Shown here one piece after another: positions 1 through 10,922 of a DNA stretch of 64,000 bases. Source of the DNA: Rugalucina vietnamica (taxonomy: Eukaryota; Mollusca; Bivalvia; Lucinida; Lucinidae); contig OZ024876.1 of NCBI GenBank assembly GCA_964017185.1, positions 29,909,778 to 29,973,777 on the forward strand, read 5' to 3'. The notes beneath the pieces were generated by a model that saw only the letters and a list, made by a program, of their open reading frames with translations, had not been told where the DNA came from and made no database searches. Made by a program: the position numbers and the translations under genes. Each line of letters starts with the position of its first letter. Positions within the stretch are counted from its first letter, which is position 1.

Positions 1-599
1 TTCAGGAATGGATACTTACGAGGCGTTTAGTATGTGCATGTTACGCGCAGTTTTTAACGTCGTTTTGTTTTGATTCCTCAATGACGTTGCAAGCTGTAGA
101 ATCTTATTCGGTTTGTTTCTGCATGATTAAGTCCAAAAGCGAGTATACATATTGTTCCTTTTTTATTTTAAAAGAAGTTCTGTGGCAATTGATATACCCA
201 AATTCGTGTATAAGGTTTATTATATGTGAAAACGTTTATTTCGCTGTTGATGACGTCGCATAAATATACGCGACGTCAGTGCAACGTTTGGCGTTAAAAC
301 GAAAAAGGCGGGAATGTTGAACGTTTTTCTCTATATCTTCTAACTCAATCCGGTGACCCCAACTTTTTATTAGAACTTTTAAATGGTTACCACGTTTCCT
401 ATCTGTTAGTGTAATTTAATCAAAATCATATGCGTAGTTTGGGAGATATCGCAAAATACGCACTTTTTCCAGGTTTGAAAAGATGGCGGGAAAGTTAATT
501 TTGCATGTAATCTCCCCAGTTTAAGAGCAAATAGTATCAAAATGTAAGAAATTCTAACACACCTCGCCTATATAGCCAATGGTAAAAAACGTGTTATAT
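1..599. other. no gene seen
   Basis: AT-rich sequence with no recognisable exon, RNA or repeat family. It forms the left flank of the 5.4 kb TIR element; its last five bases are TATAT. Confidence 0.5.
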
Positions 600-629
600 C
601 AGTAGGGCACAACCGTTAAATCGATATAT

Positions 630-975
630 AATATTTCCTTTTTCATATAGTATCTAAAACTAGATATCATATCTAAATCTAGATATAAACACAAAATATT
701 TGAATTTACATATAGTATCTCCTTCTAGATATATAACTCTACATCCGGCTTATCTATATTTCGTTTTACATATTATATCTAAATTGATATATACTGTCAA
801 AATATCTCCTTTTTAATATAGTATCTAAAACTAGATACCGTATCTAAATCTAGATATAAACACAAAATATTTGAATTTAAATATAATATCTACTTCGAGA
901 TATACAGCTCTACATCCGGTTAAAATATATATATTTCGTTTGACATATTATGTCTCAATTGACGTATATTTTCAC
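630..975. repeat. subterminal AT-rich palindrome array, left end of the 5.4 kb element
   Basis: Degenerate repeats of ATATCTAAATCTAGATATA and CTCCTTCTAGATATA recur at roughly 50-180 bp spacing, with TTTGACATATTATGTC between them. The same words recur at 5830-5975 next to the right terminus, so they are subterminal repeats of this element. Subterminal arrays of this kind serve as transposase binding sites in several DNA transposon superfamilies; that role here is inference. Confidence 0.65.
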
Positions 976-1337
976 ATTTTTTCGCCCCTTAGCAACATGT
1001 TTCCGTCGGTGTTCCTTGATAACTCTCCACACCACGCGGAAGTAGAGCTAGGTGATGAAGTGAAACGGATTGTGGCTTATCTAGCTGATCTATGTAATTT
1101 GTTGATCTAGATATTATATCCATTGGAATATGCCCGCAACTTAGTCTGCAACTAACATGGCCTAGTTCAACCTGGCGACGGACAAACAACTTAAATATCA
1201 TCTTGGTGGTGTTTAAACGATTCCGTGTGTTCAGGTTTTATCTGACAGTCAGGTCTGAAGACTAGGTCCCTTGGACTTAAAAAAAAGGTCACAAAGTCTG
1301 TAGCCTCGTCACAATACGTCCTTGTCATCAGTTTGTC

Positions 1338-1475
1338 ATGGGAGATCGTCGTGGGACCTCGGCTTTAAGTCTCACCCGGACGAGTGGAGAAGCATGGGAT
1401 CGAACTCATGACTCCTTTTTTACAGCGCATTTAGCTTATCCGCTGTGCCATAGAGGACTGTGTTACCCCGCCATG
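1338..1475 (-). mobile_element. tRNA-derived SINE-like fragment
   Basis: On the minus strand the segment reads like a tRNA head. An A-box-like TGGCACAGCGGATAAGC is followed about 40 bases later by a B-box-like GAGTTCGATCCC. No cloverleaf closes, so this is a SINE head or tRNA relic and not a functional tRNA. Confidence 0.5.
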
Positions 1476-2219
1476 CGAACACGATCATCGAGTTGCTTAT
1501 TTTTGAAAACTCCAGTGTGCTAGAACTCGCCAAGATACATGAACCATCTCATCGTATGAAGCTTTGCCATCGGTAAACAAGTCCCCACTCCGTTAAAAAT
1601 GCTGGTTCATTACCTACTTGTTTTCCAGCAATCATTCTTATATAGTTCCTTCTCTCATTTCAATATGTCAGAGATGTTCCGGGATATCAAAAAGTTGAGG
1701 CATCCAGACGCAGGAGGCATAAATTTAAATTGGTTCACCGGTACCAGCACCATTCCAATAACGTGTTGATGCTCTCGACATGGATGATAGCCTTGCTGAA
1801 CCGCATTTTTTAATTTCACATTTGTGTAAAAATAGGTACCAACAAGGCACATTTTGGAAGTGTGACATTTGTGTATGTTAAATTTCGATGGCGGGGTGGG
1901 GGGCGGTGAAATTCATACTAAAATTTCAAATGTCTTCAAGATCGTTCCAAGGCGATACTTATGTTGTGGTTCTAACTGTTTTGTGTTTTGGAGTCGAATT
2001 TTTGTGCTGTTTGAGCCTTATGTACGTTTTCATATTTTTAGTTCAGTTCGGGTAACTGAGTGGCCGCCCATTCGGGAATAGCTGCTCACTTGGCTTACGA
2101 CATGTTTTCATGGTATAAGTGCCTAAGTGTCATTTTAGTTTTTCCGACCCCTCGTTTTATGGAGTGGGAATTTCTTTCTGATTGCGCCATTTCCTGATCA
2201 TTGCCTATTTGTACTTTTT

Positions 2220-2800
2220 TTCTGTTTCTGACGGTACGAATTTATATAACGTCTGTGAAGAACTGGTATGATTTTTTTTTTCAGATGTGTAGAATTGACA
2301 CAAATCGGTACTAAATCTTCTAACACACGAAAACACGTTCTTGAACCATAATTTTCACATTTCGCAAAGTTCTTATGTGAATTATTGGTACCAAATCCTC
2401 CCAGCCGGCGAAGAATTGGTAACGAATTTGTATGTAACGGATTTCATTCCATTTCACACGCATGTGAGATAGGCGCATATAATCAAATTTCATGGTCTAT
2501 TTGTACGTATTCTTCACACTCACGAAAACCACCCATCTGAAGTGGTTTTGCCTTTGATTCCAATTCTTCAATATATAGCAATATATGTAAACATTTTGTA
2601 CCAAGCTTTCACATCTGAGTAAAACTGATACCAGTTCTTCAAATATGTGATGAATCTAAACCAATTCTTCACACGTCAAAACACTGACTCGTCCCGCATG
2701 TGAAAATTTGGTACAAATTTTTCACATATGAAAATACTACCAGATATTCACAGATTTTATTATTAAGTGCCGCCGATTTCACAGGTGTGAAATCTGCGAT
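2220..2800. repeat. diffuse repeat of TTCACACATGTGAA-like palindromes
   Basis: Words such as TTCACATATGAAAA, CTTCACACGTC, TTGGTACCAAAT and AATTGGTAC recur many times with loose spacing and in both orientations. They look like an eroded tandem array within the 5.4 kb element. No coding sequence is visible. Confidence 0.4.
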
Positions 2801-3294
2801 TCAACAACGCTTTGAAAACGTACATAAAAGGAGCAAAACATAAAACAAGTAGGACTACAACAGATGTACCGAATCGGAGCGGTCAGTAATATAAATTTAC
2901 TGGGTGGTATAAACAGTTTATATATTTTCCATTATCTTTGTTGAACTAGAGCCGCAAGTTAAGCCTTTCTTCTCGGTCTGATACAAAATGCATGATTTTG
3001 CAAGCACCGGGCGATTCGATCAACGTTATAATTTATAAATCCGTGGTTTCCTGCAGATAGAACATTAGCGTATTACCCAAACACGCCCCGGGCGTATGAA
3101 AAATCTCAACACGATGAAGATTTTGGACGTGTCACTATAAAAATAATTTGTTTCTTAAACTCGTTTTGGCAGTCACACATTAGCGCGTGGCTGAAGCGTT
3201 TGCCAGACGTATGAAAAAAAAAATATCAAAACGCTGAAAAAAATAAAATACGTTTTGTGGTACGTCCCAGACACACTAAGCAGGAAGACATCGC

Positions 3295-3606
3295 TCATTG
3301 GGGCCTAAAGAAATAGATTGGTAGCTTGTGCCTCCAGGCAAAGCTTGTTCGCTGCTGACTGACCATCTGATTACTGGTTAACCGCTCAGGTCTAAGCTTG
3401 CCCAGGAAAAGTGGTTTCAAGTCAAACCGTCTACGCATATAAGCATGAGTGGCTTTATTGGATGGTTATATTTTAAGCACTTGTTGAATGTCATGACATC
3501 CTTACTTTGGTTAAATGTCCCATAAAGTGGATGCAACGTCCCGACATGACCTTAGCTGTTGACTGGGACGTAAAGCATCAATTCAAATAAACAAACAAAC
3601 ACTAAG
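3295..3606 (+). mobile_element. family E SINE, copy 1
   Basis: Starts near CATTGGGGCCTAAAG, contains GACTGACCATCTGATTACTG and GTCCCATAAAGTGGATGCAA, and ends GACTGGGACGTAAAGC followed by an AAATAAACAAACAAACA tail. The layout is aligned over its full length with the second copy at 4206-4492. The A-rich 3' tail and repeat nature support a SINE; a clear Pol III promoter was not located. Confidence 0.65.
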
Positions 3607-3671
3607 CAAGCGCTATAGGCGCGCAGCAAACGTTAAATGCGCGTCTCATACACGCTTGGGGCACGTTACTG

Positions 3672-3704
<33 letters not shown>
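3672..3704 (+). repeat. poly(A) tract
   Basis: A run of 33 A, probably the tail of an older retroposon. Confidence 0.9.
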
Positions 3705-3706
<2 letters not shown>

Positions 3707-4014
3707 GTTCGTAAATTTTAAATCGGAATGCGCATGATACGTACACTGGCGTATCTAAAATATGCGCCAAACGCATTCAAAGCGTATTCAACGCGCCTGT
3801 ATCGCGCGTGGAACTTATTCGAAACGTAGTTGTAGAAGGTACTAACCGAGTGAGGGTCGTTTCCAGCTTGGACACACGACCGATTCACGCCGAGATTCGA
3901 GAAAAGATTTTAAGCATGCTTAAAAAGTGTTTTGAGCCCATACGCGCGTGGAGTGCGCACCGACCAACAGCGACGTATATCAACGTACACCGAGGCGTAC
4001 AGTAAGCGTACAAA

Positions 4015-4077
4015 CCGCGCATGTAACGCGTTTCTAACGTGCCAGCGTGCATGTAACGCGTTTCTAACGTGTCTCCG
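4015..4077. repeat. short tandem duplication rich in GCGT words
   Basis: The string CATGTAACGCGTTTCTAACG occurs twice, about 30 bp apart. The surrounding 3600-4130 is unusually rich in GCGT and ACGC words compared with its AT-rich flanks. Its one long open frame (3808-4005) shows no family resemblance. Confidence 0.6.
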
Positions 4078-4205
4078 ATGTGCTCCTGGCGTATGTTGAA
4101 TTTTACATTATTGTCAACACACCCGGCGCGCGTTTGGCTTATATTATGCTAATGTGTATCAGCTATTTTCCTCGTTTCCTGTGTGTTGAGACCTCGTTTA
4201 CTGTC

Positions 4206-4492
4206 CTTCCATTGGGACCTAAAAGAAATAGATGGGCTGCTTGTGCCTCCAAGCAAAGCTTCTTCGCTACTGACTGACCATATGATTACTGGTTAACCGC
4301 TCAGGTCTGAGCCTGCCCAGGAAAAGTGGTTCATGTCAGTCTATCCACACATACAAGCCTTGATGGTATAGTTTGGTGGTCATATTCGAAGCGCTTATTG
4401 GATGTCATGACGTCCTAAATTTTGGTAAAAGTCCCATAAAATCGAGGCAGCGCCCCGACATGACCATTAATTCAAACAAACCAACCAACATA
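4206..4492 (+). mobile_element. family E SINE, copy 2
   Basis: Aligned to 3295-3606: CATTGGGACCTAAAAG start, GACTGACCATATGATTACTG, GTCCCATAAAATCGAGGCAG, and a tail that degenerates to AAACAAACCAACCAACA. A hAT-type MITE has inserted immediately downstream. Confidence 0.65.
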
Positions 4493-4496
4493 AAAT

Positions 4497-4663
4497 CAGT
4501 GGTGGATTTAGAGGGGGTTCAAGGGGTTCACTCGAACCCCCCTCTGGAGCCGAATTCTTCCATTTTCATGAGGAATTTCAAAACATTTTGGTTGAAATAA
4601 GGCAAACGAACCCCCCTTTTCTACATTTGAACCCCATCTTCAGAAATCCTGGATCCGCCCCTG
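4497..4663. mobile_element. 167-bp hAT-type MITE
   Basis: Ends are CAGTGGTGGATTTAG and CCTGGATCCGCCCCTG. They are imperfect inverted repeats of the CAG(T/G)GGCGGATCCAG class common to animal hAT MITEs. The interior has inverted C- and G-runs. A clean 8-bp target duplication is not obvious. Confidence 0.7.
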
Positions 4664-4675
4664 AAAATAAATAGG

Positions 4676-4935
4676 GAGCGTGGTGACGTAGTGGTAAAGC
4701 ATGGGAATCCGAATCGAGAGGTCATGGGATCGATCACCGTGGCACTGGCAGCACCGTGTTGTCCTTGAGCAAGGCATATTAACTCCCCGGAGGACGAGGA
4801 GCCATGCAAATAATGTACCCATCGCCATGTAGCGTAATTGCAACCGAGTTTGACGGTCCCTTGCCGAGTTGCATCTTGGTACCGCTCTGGCCAGTGTTGA
4901 TTCGAGCCCCGCGCCGAGCATTTGTGAGACGAGTG
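4676..4935 (+). mobile_element. tRNA-derived SINE
   Basis: An A-box-like GTGACGTAGTGGTAAAGC and a B-box-like GGGATCGATCACC are followed by TTGTCCTTGAGCAAGGCA and TTAACTCCCCGG. The same order recurs at 14873-15080, where the CCTTGAGCAAG block is also present. A second GTTCGATCCCGGGATTCG lies just downstream at about 4948. Confidence 0.65.
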
Positions 4936-5085
4936 TGAATATGTTGTTCGATCCCGGGATTCGATCATATAGGTCTATTGTTCGAATGTGTTGCTACATC
5001 TATGGTCATATTGAGATGTTGCCTTGCTTAAAAATACGTGCTGAAGACATATAACCACACAATAACTAAAGCTTATAACTTTTCC

Positions 5086-5195
5086 TAGGCAGTTTCAGAC
5101 CTAAGTGGTTAACCAGTTATCGTGTAGTCGATCACTCAGTTATAAGCTCTGTCTGGCAGCCCATCTATTTCTCACGGCCCCAATGCTGAATGGGC
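5086..5195 (-). mobile_element. family E SINE fragment
   Basis: The reverse complement contains the GGGGCC...GAAATAGATGGGCTGCC, GTGATCGACTAC and TGGTTAACCACTTAGGTCTG blocks seen in the 5' half of the copies at 3295 and 4206. The 3' half is missing. Confidence 0.6.
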
Positions 5196-5345
5196 GGGGA
5201 TGGGCAAAGTCGCATCGGTTTGCCGTCCTTATCAGTTTAGTTAACTTTGAGAGATCGCTGGTTTCATTTGCTGTCACGCTCACATTAAAAAGCCTGTTCC
5301 TCGAGGTAAATTCTTGTTGCCTGGCATTGTGGTAGAGTCATTTTT

Positions 5346-5384
5346 TGAAAGAAGAAGAAGAAGAAGAAGAAGAAGAAGAAGAAT
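5346..5384 (+). repeat. (GAA)n microsatellite
   Basis: About twelve GAA units. Confidence 0.9.
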
Positions 5385-5477
5385 GATTTATTTACGTGCA
5401 GAGAGGTCCCCGGCGAGATCGTACGTTATCTTGTCGTGAAGAGCCATTGAGCAAAATTTTAAGCTTCCTTGACTTCT

Positions 5478-5545
5478 GGTTTACATACAGAAAGCGTTGG
5501 CTCCTTCCCAATATGACTGAACAATTGCTGATATGGACGTGAAGT
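5478..5545 (+). mobile_element. SINE 3' core fragment
   Basis: The block AAGCGTTGGCTCCTTCCCAA followed by TATGACTGAACAATTGCTG matches the conserved body of the SINEs at 14873-15080 and 18793-18945 (GGCTCC...GACATGACTGAAA). The tRNA head is absent. Confidence 0.55.
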
Positions 5546-5829
5546 CATATAATCTAACCAGTCCAAACATTTTAGATATAATTAACACTTCTTGGAATTT
5601 CCCTAGCGCTTTATGTCGTTATGTTCAGCAAGTAAAATAGTGTTTACTCATGTAAATCGGACGACGAGCATATTCAAATCCAAACTGAACATAACTTCCC
5701 TGGTGAACTTTTCGATGACGCTGGATTTTTTGTTGGAAATTTGTTTCTGCACAAAATTCAAAACTTCCCGCTATGCGAAACTCGATGAGAGACTGCGCAT
5801 GACGCAAAATGATCACGTGTTCAGATGAA

Positions 5830-5975
5830 GGAAATAATATATCTCGATCGAAATATATAATGATATTTAGATTGACATATTATATGTCAATTTAGATATA
5901 TTATAATAGGGTATATTTCGTTCGAAATATATGGTAATTAGGCATATCTCCTTCTAGATATAATATATCGATTTA
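5830..5975. repeat. subterminal AT-rich palindrome array, right end of the 5.4 kb element
   Basis: Contains ATATATAATGATATTTAGA, a palindromic GACATATTATATGTC, and CATATCTCCTTCTAGATATA, mirroring words in the left subterminal array in inverse orientation. Confidence 0.65.
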
Positions 5976-6242
5976 ACGGTTGTGCCCTACTGTATATTGT
6001 GCAACAATTTCACTGGGCGAATAAGCGTGGCGTTACTTTGCGGCATTTGTGACGTCAGCTATCCCACAAAGCAGCGTTAGACGGTGAAACGTCGTTTTAG
6101 CGCACAACAAACGTAATAATTGTGTGTAAATACCAGCATTACAGTCAAATATTTGGCGGGATATCTGCAATGCAATGGCGGAAAGCTGAACGATATCGAC
6201 GGTTTCGGCAACATTTATTCCGTTTATTGTGTGTTAGAATCG

Positions 6243-6408
6243 AAATAGATCAGCTCAAGTGCGTGAATTGTTGAGTATTCACTGTTTGTCGGTCAGTTGT
6301 AAGAAGATAAATCACTCGCGCTACGCGCTCGTGATTTGATCTTCTTTACAACTGACCTCCAAACAGTGAATTATTACTCAACAATTCACTGCTAGAGCTG
6401 ATCTATTT
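6243..6408. repeat. 166-bp imperfect palindrome
   Basis: AAATAGATCAGCTC at the left pairs with GAGCTGATCTATTT at the right. Inside, GTGAATTGTTGAGTA pairs with TACTCAACAATTCAC, and TCAGTTGTAAGAAGAT pairs with ATCTTCTTTACAACTGA. The loop is CTCGCGCTACGCGC. Probably a small foldback or MITE; other copies were not seen here. Confidence 0.75.
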
Positions 6409-7439
6409 CTTAAATAACAGTCATCGTGTGTTTAAGTTGTTTTTGCATATATAACATATATACTAAAACACATATCCGCTACGAGTGCGGTTTTCTGAAA
6501 TTCACGAGAAACATCCAAAAAGTTCTGATACCATGGAAACGAGGCCGGTGACTCCCCACTTTTATTTCGATTTTAGACCAAGGATACAATTATCTTGAAG
6601 CATAGAAAGTTTCATGAAAATCATATGCGGGAATGAAATAGTAATGTTTCCCTTTAAAATACACCATACACTGGCGCCTTGTTTCGTTATAACAAGCGCT
6701 TTTAATCTTTAGACAACAAGCCGGTTGACCAGACCTTGCACAACATATTTCCACTTAATTTTCTTTTCTCGCGACATGATATGTTGGTCAAACTATCCCA
6801 CGGACATAACGAGGAAACTAATTGTGAACGATGTTAACACTTTCTCGTGCATCCATGTACAAATAGAGCATCCACAGTAGTTTCCCTTTTTACACGTCGT
6901 TAAACGTAGTGTCTTTGTTCAATACCATTTAATTATGATTTTGTATAAATACATAATGTGTGTTAATCGATGAGACAGTGTACATGGATCTGTTAAGGGC
7001 TAATCTCCATGCGAGAAAGACAGAGGACCATTATAATGCCCGGCTGTTTTGGGAGGAAACAGCTGGTCATAAATAACTGTGTGAAGTCTGTTCCTACTGC
7101 CAGGTTTCTCATTCACCTCACACTAACCCTAACCTTCTAACAATGAAACCAGGGAGCAAGAACCTTTTTCATACAGAAATATGCGATGATTCGTTGGATA
7201 TAACGTTTTGGGGAATTTATGATACCGACAATTTCATCGCAAAGGATTTCAAATACCAGGAAGAAATTGTATTTAATATTAGGTAGATTCTAAACCGTTT
7301 GCTAGAAAAGCTTCCAATCAGCCTGCACAAAATTTAATGTCTTTGAACATAGCGAACACATTATTTTAGGGTGCAGCAAAGGGAAAATGAACACTTCATT
7401 GGTGACCATGACTTTTGTGCTCACACGATTTCATGCGAA

Positions 7440-7770
7440 AAATAATGGACACTAAACTGTCCATTCCCGAAAAATAATGGACAGTTTTTATAAAAGGATG
7501 ACGTCATGGGTGTATTTTAATTGAAAAAAAATACTCATGGGTAAATTTTACTTTGCGTTCGCATGGGACATAATAGTAAATTTACACGTGTGTATTTGTA
7601 AAAATAAAATTTGCATCTGATCAGACCCTGGAGTAAATTTACCCATATGTAAATATACTCCGGTGTGTATTTGCGTTCGCATGCGCCATTTACTTACCCC
7701 GAGTAAAATTTGCACACCGGAGTATATTTACACGTGTGTATTTTTGGCGCATGCGAATTGGACTTTAGTT
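7440..7770. repeat. cluster of inverted repeats (ATGGACA and GGAGTA/TACTCC motifs)
   Basis: Several nested inverted pairs: TAATGGACACTAAACTGTCCATT, AAATATACTCCGGTGTG with CACACCGGAGTATATTT, and two copies of CGCATGCG. The region looks like one or two foldback-type insertions. The remainder of 5993-8013 outside this and the palindrome holds no gene that I can support. Confidence 0.5.
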
Positions 7771-8013
7771 GCAAGTCAATTTGATTTTGGTATTTAGGGC
7801 TTTGGAGGTTAAATGATATTTATAGTGTTTTGGTATCCAAAAATATGTGGCCTTCAAAGGTCTTCATAAACCATGCATTTTGATATAAATTTGACGAAAA
7901 TCGGTCGACGAATAAGAAAGCTATGGGTATTAAGTATGAAACAAATCGGTTACATTGACGAACGCCATTATGTTCATTTGCTGAGGTTCGAAAACTTTAA
8001 GATACTGCAGAGG

Positions 8014-8441
8014 TGCAGGGGTATACGAATTTTTTTTTTATTTGCTCCAAAACATAGACTGTGGGAACTCGTTAGAACCGCCTTAGTGATGGGTTCTAAC
8101 GTGTACCCACAATCTATGTATTATGCTTTTAGCAAAAAGAAGAAAAATGAGCTACGGCATGGGAAAACCAACAAAATGCATGGGCGAAAACAAACGCTCA
8201 GATCAGCTTCAAGGTAACCGTTTTCGCTTCATGGATAGTACAATCCCTCTTCTACTTAAATCTGAAATTTCAAGCCTCTAACCATCTTCTGTGACTGTAC
8301 AGCCCGGTTTGTGTCGGACCTGGTCGGAATCCAAACTGTTGGTTTTCTCACGCACAGGCTCAAATATCATTTTTATTTTTTTATTTTTTTTTCCAACTTA
8401 AAAAAAAATCTGTATATTACATGGGCACGTTTTTGTAATGA
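8014..8441. mobile_element. family D element, copy 1, split by a family A insertion
   Basis: Left part: GCAGGGGTATAC, GCTCCAAAACATAGACTGTG, then the central GTTAGAACCGCCTTAGTGATGG hairpin and CCACAATCTATG. After the inserted family A copy (8148-8362) the D sequence resumes with a T-rich stretch, AATCTGTATATTACATGGGC and ACGTTTTTGTAATG. Its end lies nine bases before a splice acceptor. Confidence 0.7.
8148..8362 (+). mobile_element. family A element, copy 1
   Basis: Bounded by TGAGCTACGGCATGGGAAAA and TTTTCTCACGCACAGGCTCA. It carries the diagnostic body GATAGTACAATCCCTC, CATCTTCTGTGACTGTACAG and GTCGGACCTGGTCGGAA. The central hairpin is damaged in this copy. It lies inside a D element, so it is the younger insertion. 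Confidence 0.85.
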
Positions 8442-8449
8442 TTTTACAG

Positions 8450-8583
8450 GTCCCAACAGTTACAGAGAGCATGGCTATCGTCTATTGATGATTTGGTTTC
8501 ATGGTATAAGAAAAGATGAAAATGTTGTCAAATTACTGTTCGAAGGACTAGTTGCTATAGACAAACGCACCTTAGCAGGTACT
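8450..8583 (+). CDS. death-domain protein, exon encoding the second half of the death domain
   Basis: This internal exon follows the acceptor ATTTTACAG. It starts in phase 1 and encodes PNSYREHGYRLL, then a Trp-containing helix (MIWFHGIRKDENVVKL) and LLFEGLVAIDKRTLAGT. The spacing LL-x2-W, a glycine/lysine turn, a hydrophobic L-x2-L-x3-L helix and the IDKRTLA end match helices 5-6 of death domains, which mediate homotypic adaptor contacts in apoptosis and innate signalling. The preferred donor is GTAAAT after ...GCAGGTACT, which ends in phase 0 and fits the next exon. A GTACTG donor five bases earlier, or read-through to a stop at 8613, are alternatives. The first half of the domain was not found upstream within the window; the 5.4 kb transposon may separate it. 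Family assignment is by eye. Confidence 0.6.
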
Positions 8584-8847
8584 GTAAATCCGGAAATATT
8601 CGCGAGAACTTAATTTTCGTTGATATGCCAATATATCATGGCGGGTTTTCACTTAAAAAGGGCCTATCGATACTTATAAGTTATAAATTTTCGACAAAAA
8701 TGGAGAAAAAGTATAGTAGGCTTAAATTGGGTAATAAGCTGATAAGCGCTTTGTCAATCAGTTAAAAATGAATATGAATTAGAAATATTGAGTTAATATT
8801 TATATACATGTATGAAAATAAAGTAAGACAGTATGGAGAAGACAGTA

Positions 8848-9033
8848 TGAGCCGCACCATGAGAAAACCGGATCTCTCATAAGCGAAAATAAAGGCGCAT
8901 ATCAGCTGTGCAGTAACATCGTCTTTGTATTTTCGCTGTACACGGATAGTACAGCTTCTCTTACTTGTATACGAAATTTCAAGCATCTAGCCTTCTTCTG
9001 TGACTGCAGAGACCGTTTTGTGTCAGACCTGGA
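8848..9033 (+). mobile_element. family A element, copy 2, 3'-truncated
   Basis: Opens TGAGCCGCACCATGAGAAAA and runs through GATAGTACAGCTTCTC to GTCAGACCTGGA. It then meets a family F end, so the right TIR is missing. Confidence 0.75.
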
Positions 9034-9215
9034 CCTGAGGTTATAAAACTTTTTTCATGCTCAACTTAGCTGAGACTAAAATTTATCCTGCTCACAAATG
9101 TTAAAATGCCAACAATTGTTGGCATTTTAACATTTATTAGAAGGATAAATTACAGGCTTTGGTGATCTAAACCTGAAATTTCAATATATTTTGGCTATTT
9201 CAGTATTTGTGAGCA
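9034..9215. mobile_element. family F element, copy 1 (partial)
   Basis: Begins CCTGAGGTTATAAAACTTTT, then CATGCTCAACTTAGCTGA, and a strong hairpin TTAAAATGCCAACAATTG / TTGGCATTTTAA near 9100. The complete copy is at 32129-32377. Confidence 0.65.
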
Positions 9216-9367
9216 CTTTAAATTTACTTTATTGTAGAGATCCCTTTTTCGTTTCAGAGCAAATACGAAGACAGTCAAATAACGAGCCTGAAAAACCTTG
9301 TATACAGACATTATGTGGGATAGTATGAAGAACGTACAGTTGTTGCTAACTAGTATGGATAATAATT

Positions 9368-9603
9368 TGAGCCGCCTCGTGGGAAAACAAACAATGTGGT
9401 TTCCGAACAGGTCCCACACAAACCGGCCTGTACAAGCACAGAAAAGAGCTAGAAGCTTGAAATTTCGGATTTAAGAAGAAGAGGAATTATACTATCCGAG
9501 TGGCGAAAACAAAGGCGCTGATCAGCTTCGCGGTTACCGCGAAGCTGATCTGCGTCTTTGTTTTCGCCTATGCAGATTGTTGGCTTTCCCATGAGGCGGC
9601 TCA
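9368..9603 (-). mobile_element. family A element, copy 3
   Basis: TIRs TGAGCCGCCTCGTGGGAAAA and TTTCCCATGAGGCGGCTCA. The intact central hairpin is GGCGCTGATCAGCTTCGCGG / CCGCGAAGCTGATC, flanked by GCGAAAACAAAG and CTTTGTTTTCGC. Subtype with ACAAACAATGTGG / CAGATTGTTGGC inner TIR parts. Confidence 0.9.
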
Positions 9604-9925
9604 ATTATTATTCATTGATGATGACAGTAATGGGACTACTGAGCTGAGCCCGTGAAGATATGTGTTGGTGCTAAGGACCTAGACCTTCTTGCAAAAGAAG
9701 CCGTTTTGCATTGATTTTTTTTTTCACATTTCTTTGTATTATGTTGCTCATGCTGCTATGTTTGGAATCTTGACTGACTATCGAATTACATGTAACTTGG
9801 ACATTATTTTAGAAAGTTCGCGCTGGCGATTGACTCGAATCATCTGGGACTGAATATGGCCACAGGACTGGCAGACTGAGCAATACTTGGAGGAAAGTTA
9901 AACTTAACAATATGCGCCATATAAT

Positions 9926-10161
9926 AAGGGCCGCGACGTAAGAAAAACGGTCTTCGAGGTTTCCGACCAGGTCTGACATAAACCGCTCTCTACAGTTTCA
10001 GAAAAAGGCTAGAAGCTTGAAAATCGGAATTAGGAAGAAGAGGCAATGTTATTTCGTGTAGCGAAAACAAAGGCGTTGATCAGCTGTGCAGTTACTGTAC
10101 AGCTAAACTGCGCCTTTGTTTACGCATTGGTATTAATCCCATTTTTTTACGACGCGGCTCA
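9926..10161 (-). mobile_element. family A element, copy 4
   Basis: Diverged copy with GGGCCGCGACGTAAGAAAAA, GTCTTCGAGGTTTCCGACCA and the right end TTTTTTTACGACGCGGCTCA. The hairpin is partly eroded. Confidence 0.8.
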
Positions 10162-10922
10162 TAAAACTCGGCACAGAGTTTAAACCATCAAATTTAGCGA
10201 AAGGTTTAAAATTTGGGATAAACAAACAACAGAAGAGGAATAATGTTATCTACGATGTCAAAACTAAGCAGTAAAATCTGTACTTCTGTTTTCGCAGGTT
10301 CAATTAGCAGCTCTTTATAATCATGGCTCATATTTTCCTGAATATTGGAAAGGCATTTGTAAAATTCCGCCGAACCTTCAATTATCATCAGCCAGAACAT
10401 TATTACTGGTTCTGGTACTACTAGTATAAGAGTTAATAGTTAAAAAAAGTAAGCAATGATCAGGTATTGGTGCAATCAGTACCACTATGCCAGTCTCAAA
10501 AACCGATTCAAGTCATAATCAGGTACTGATAAAAAGGGAACATACATGTATCATAAGCTGAGTCAGCAGCTAGTTCCCTTAAGGTGGTCGCTCACACCAA
10601 TTCGACACCATTTAACCACACACGTATTTAAAGTAAGAATAGAGGGACAAGGATTCGATGCAATTAAATTTAAAGTCCCAACATAGACACCAGGTGGGAA
10701 CACAGGCGCTTTTTTTCTCACCCGTTTGGCCTCCCATTTTTCGGACAACACACTCGAAGAGCAGAATGACTAGCTCTTTCCCTACAAGGTAGCCATCCGG
10801 CTAAGTTTCAACTGAAACCAAAGGCAACGAGCACAATAGAGAGACATGCACAATAAACAGTAGTATCATGAAGATAAATCACTTCTCCTGGGACGCCGAC
10901 CGCCATTTTTACTGGGGAAAAC
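10162..10922. other. intron, nothing recognised
   Basis: Low-complexity AT-rich sequence with no exon supported. Short runs such as GGTACTGAT/GGTACTACTAG are not obviously structured. Confidence 0.4.

Larger units (their letters stand above)
600..5992. mobile_element. 5.4 kb DNA transposon with 30-bp terminal inverted repeats, no coding capacity seen
   Basis: The left end opens with CAGTAGGGCACAACCGTTAA and the right end closes with its exact reverse complement; the match continues through ATCGATATAT for 30 bp in all. Both ends then run into arrays of short AT-rich palindromes of the type CTAGATAT. The five bases TATAT stand on both sides, a possible 5-bp target duplication, although the flank is AT-rich enough for chance. 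No open frame resembling a transposase was found inside. Younger SINEs and a hAT-type MITE sit in the interior. The superfamily is not assigned. It looks non-autonomous and unusually long. Confidence 0.75.

Noticed and set aside
9811-9890. Possible exon after ACATTATTTTAG (KFALAIDSNHLGLNM...)
   Set aside because: Short open frame ends in a stop without a donor, phase does not join the neighbouring exons, and no family motif is present.
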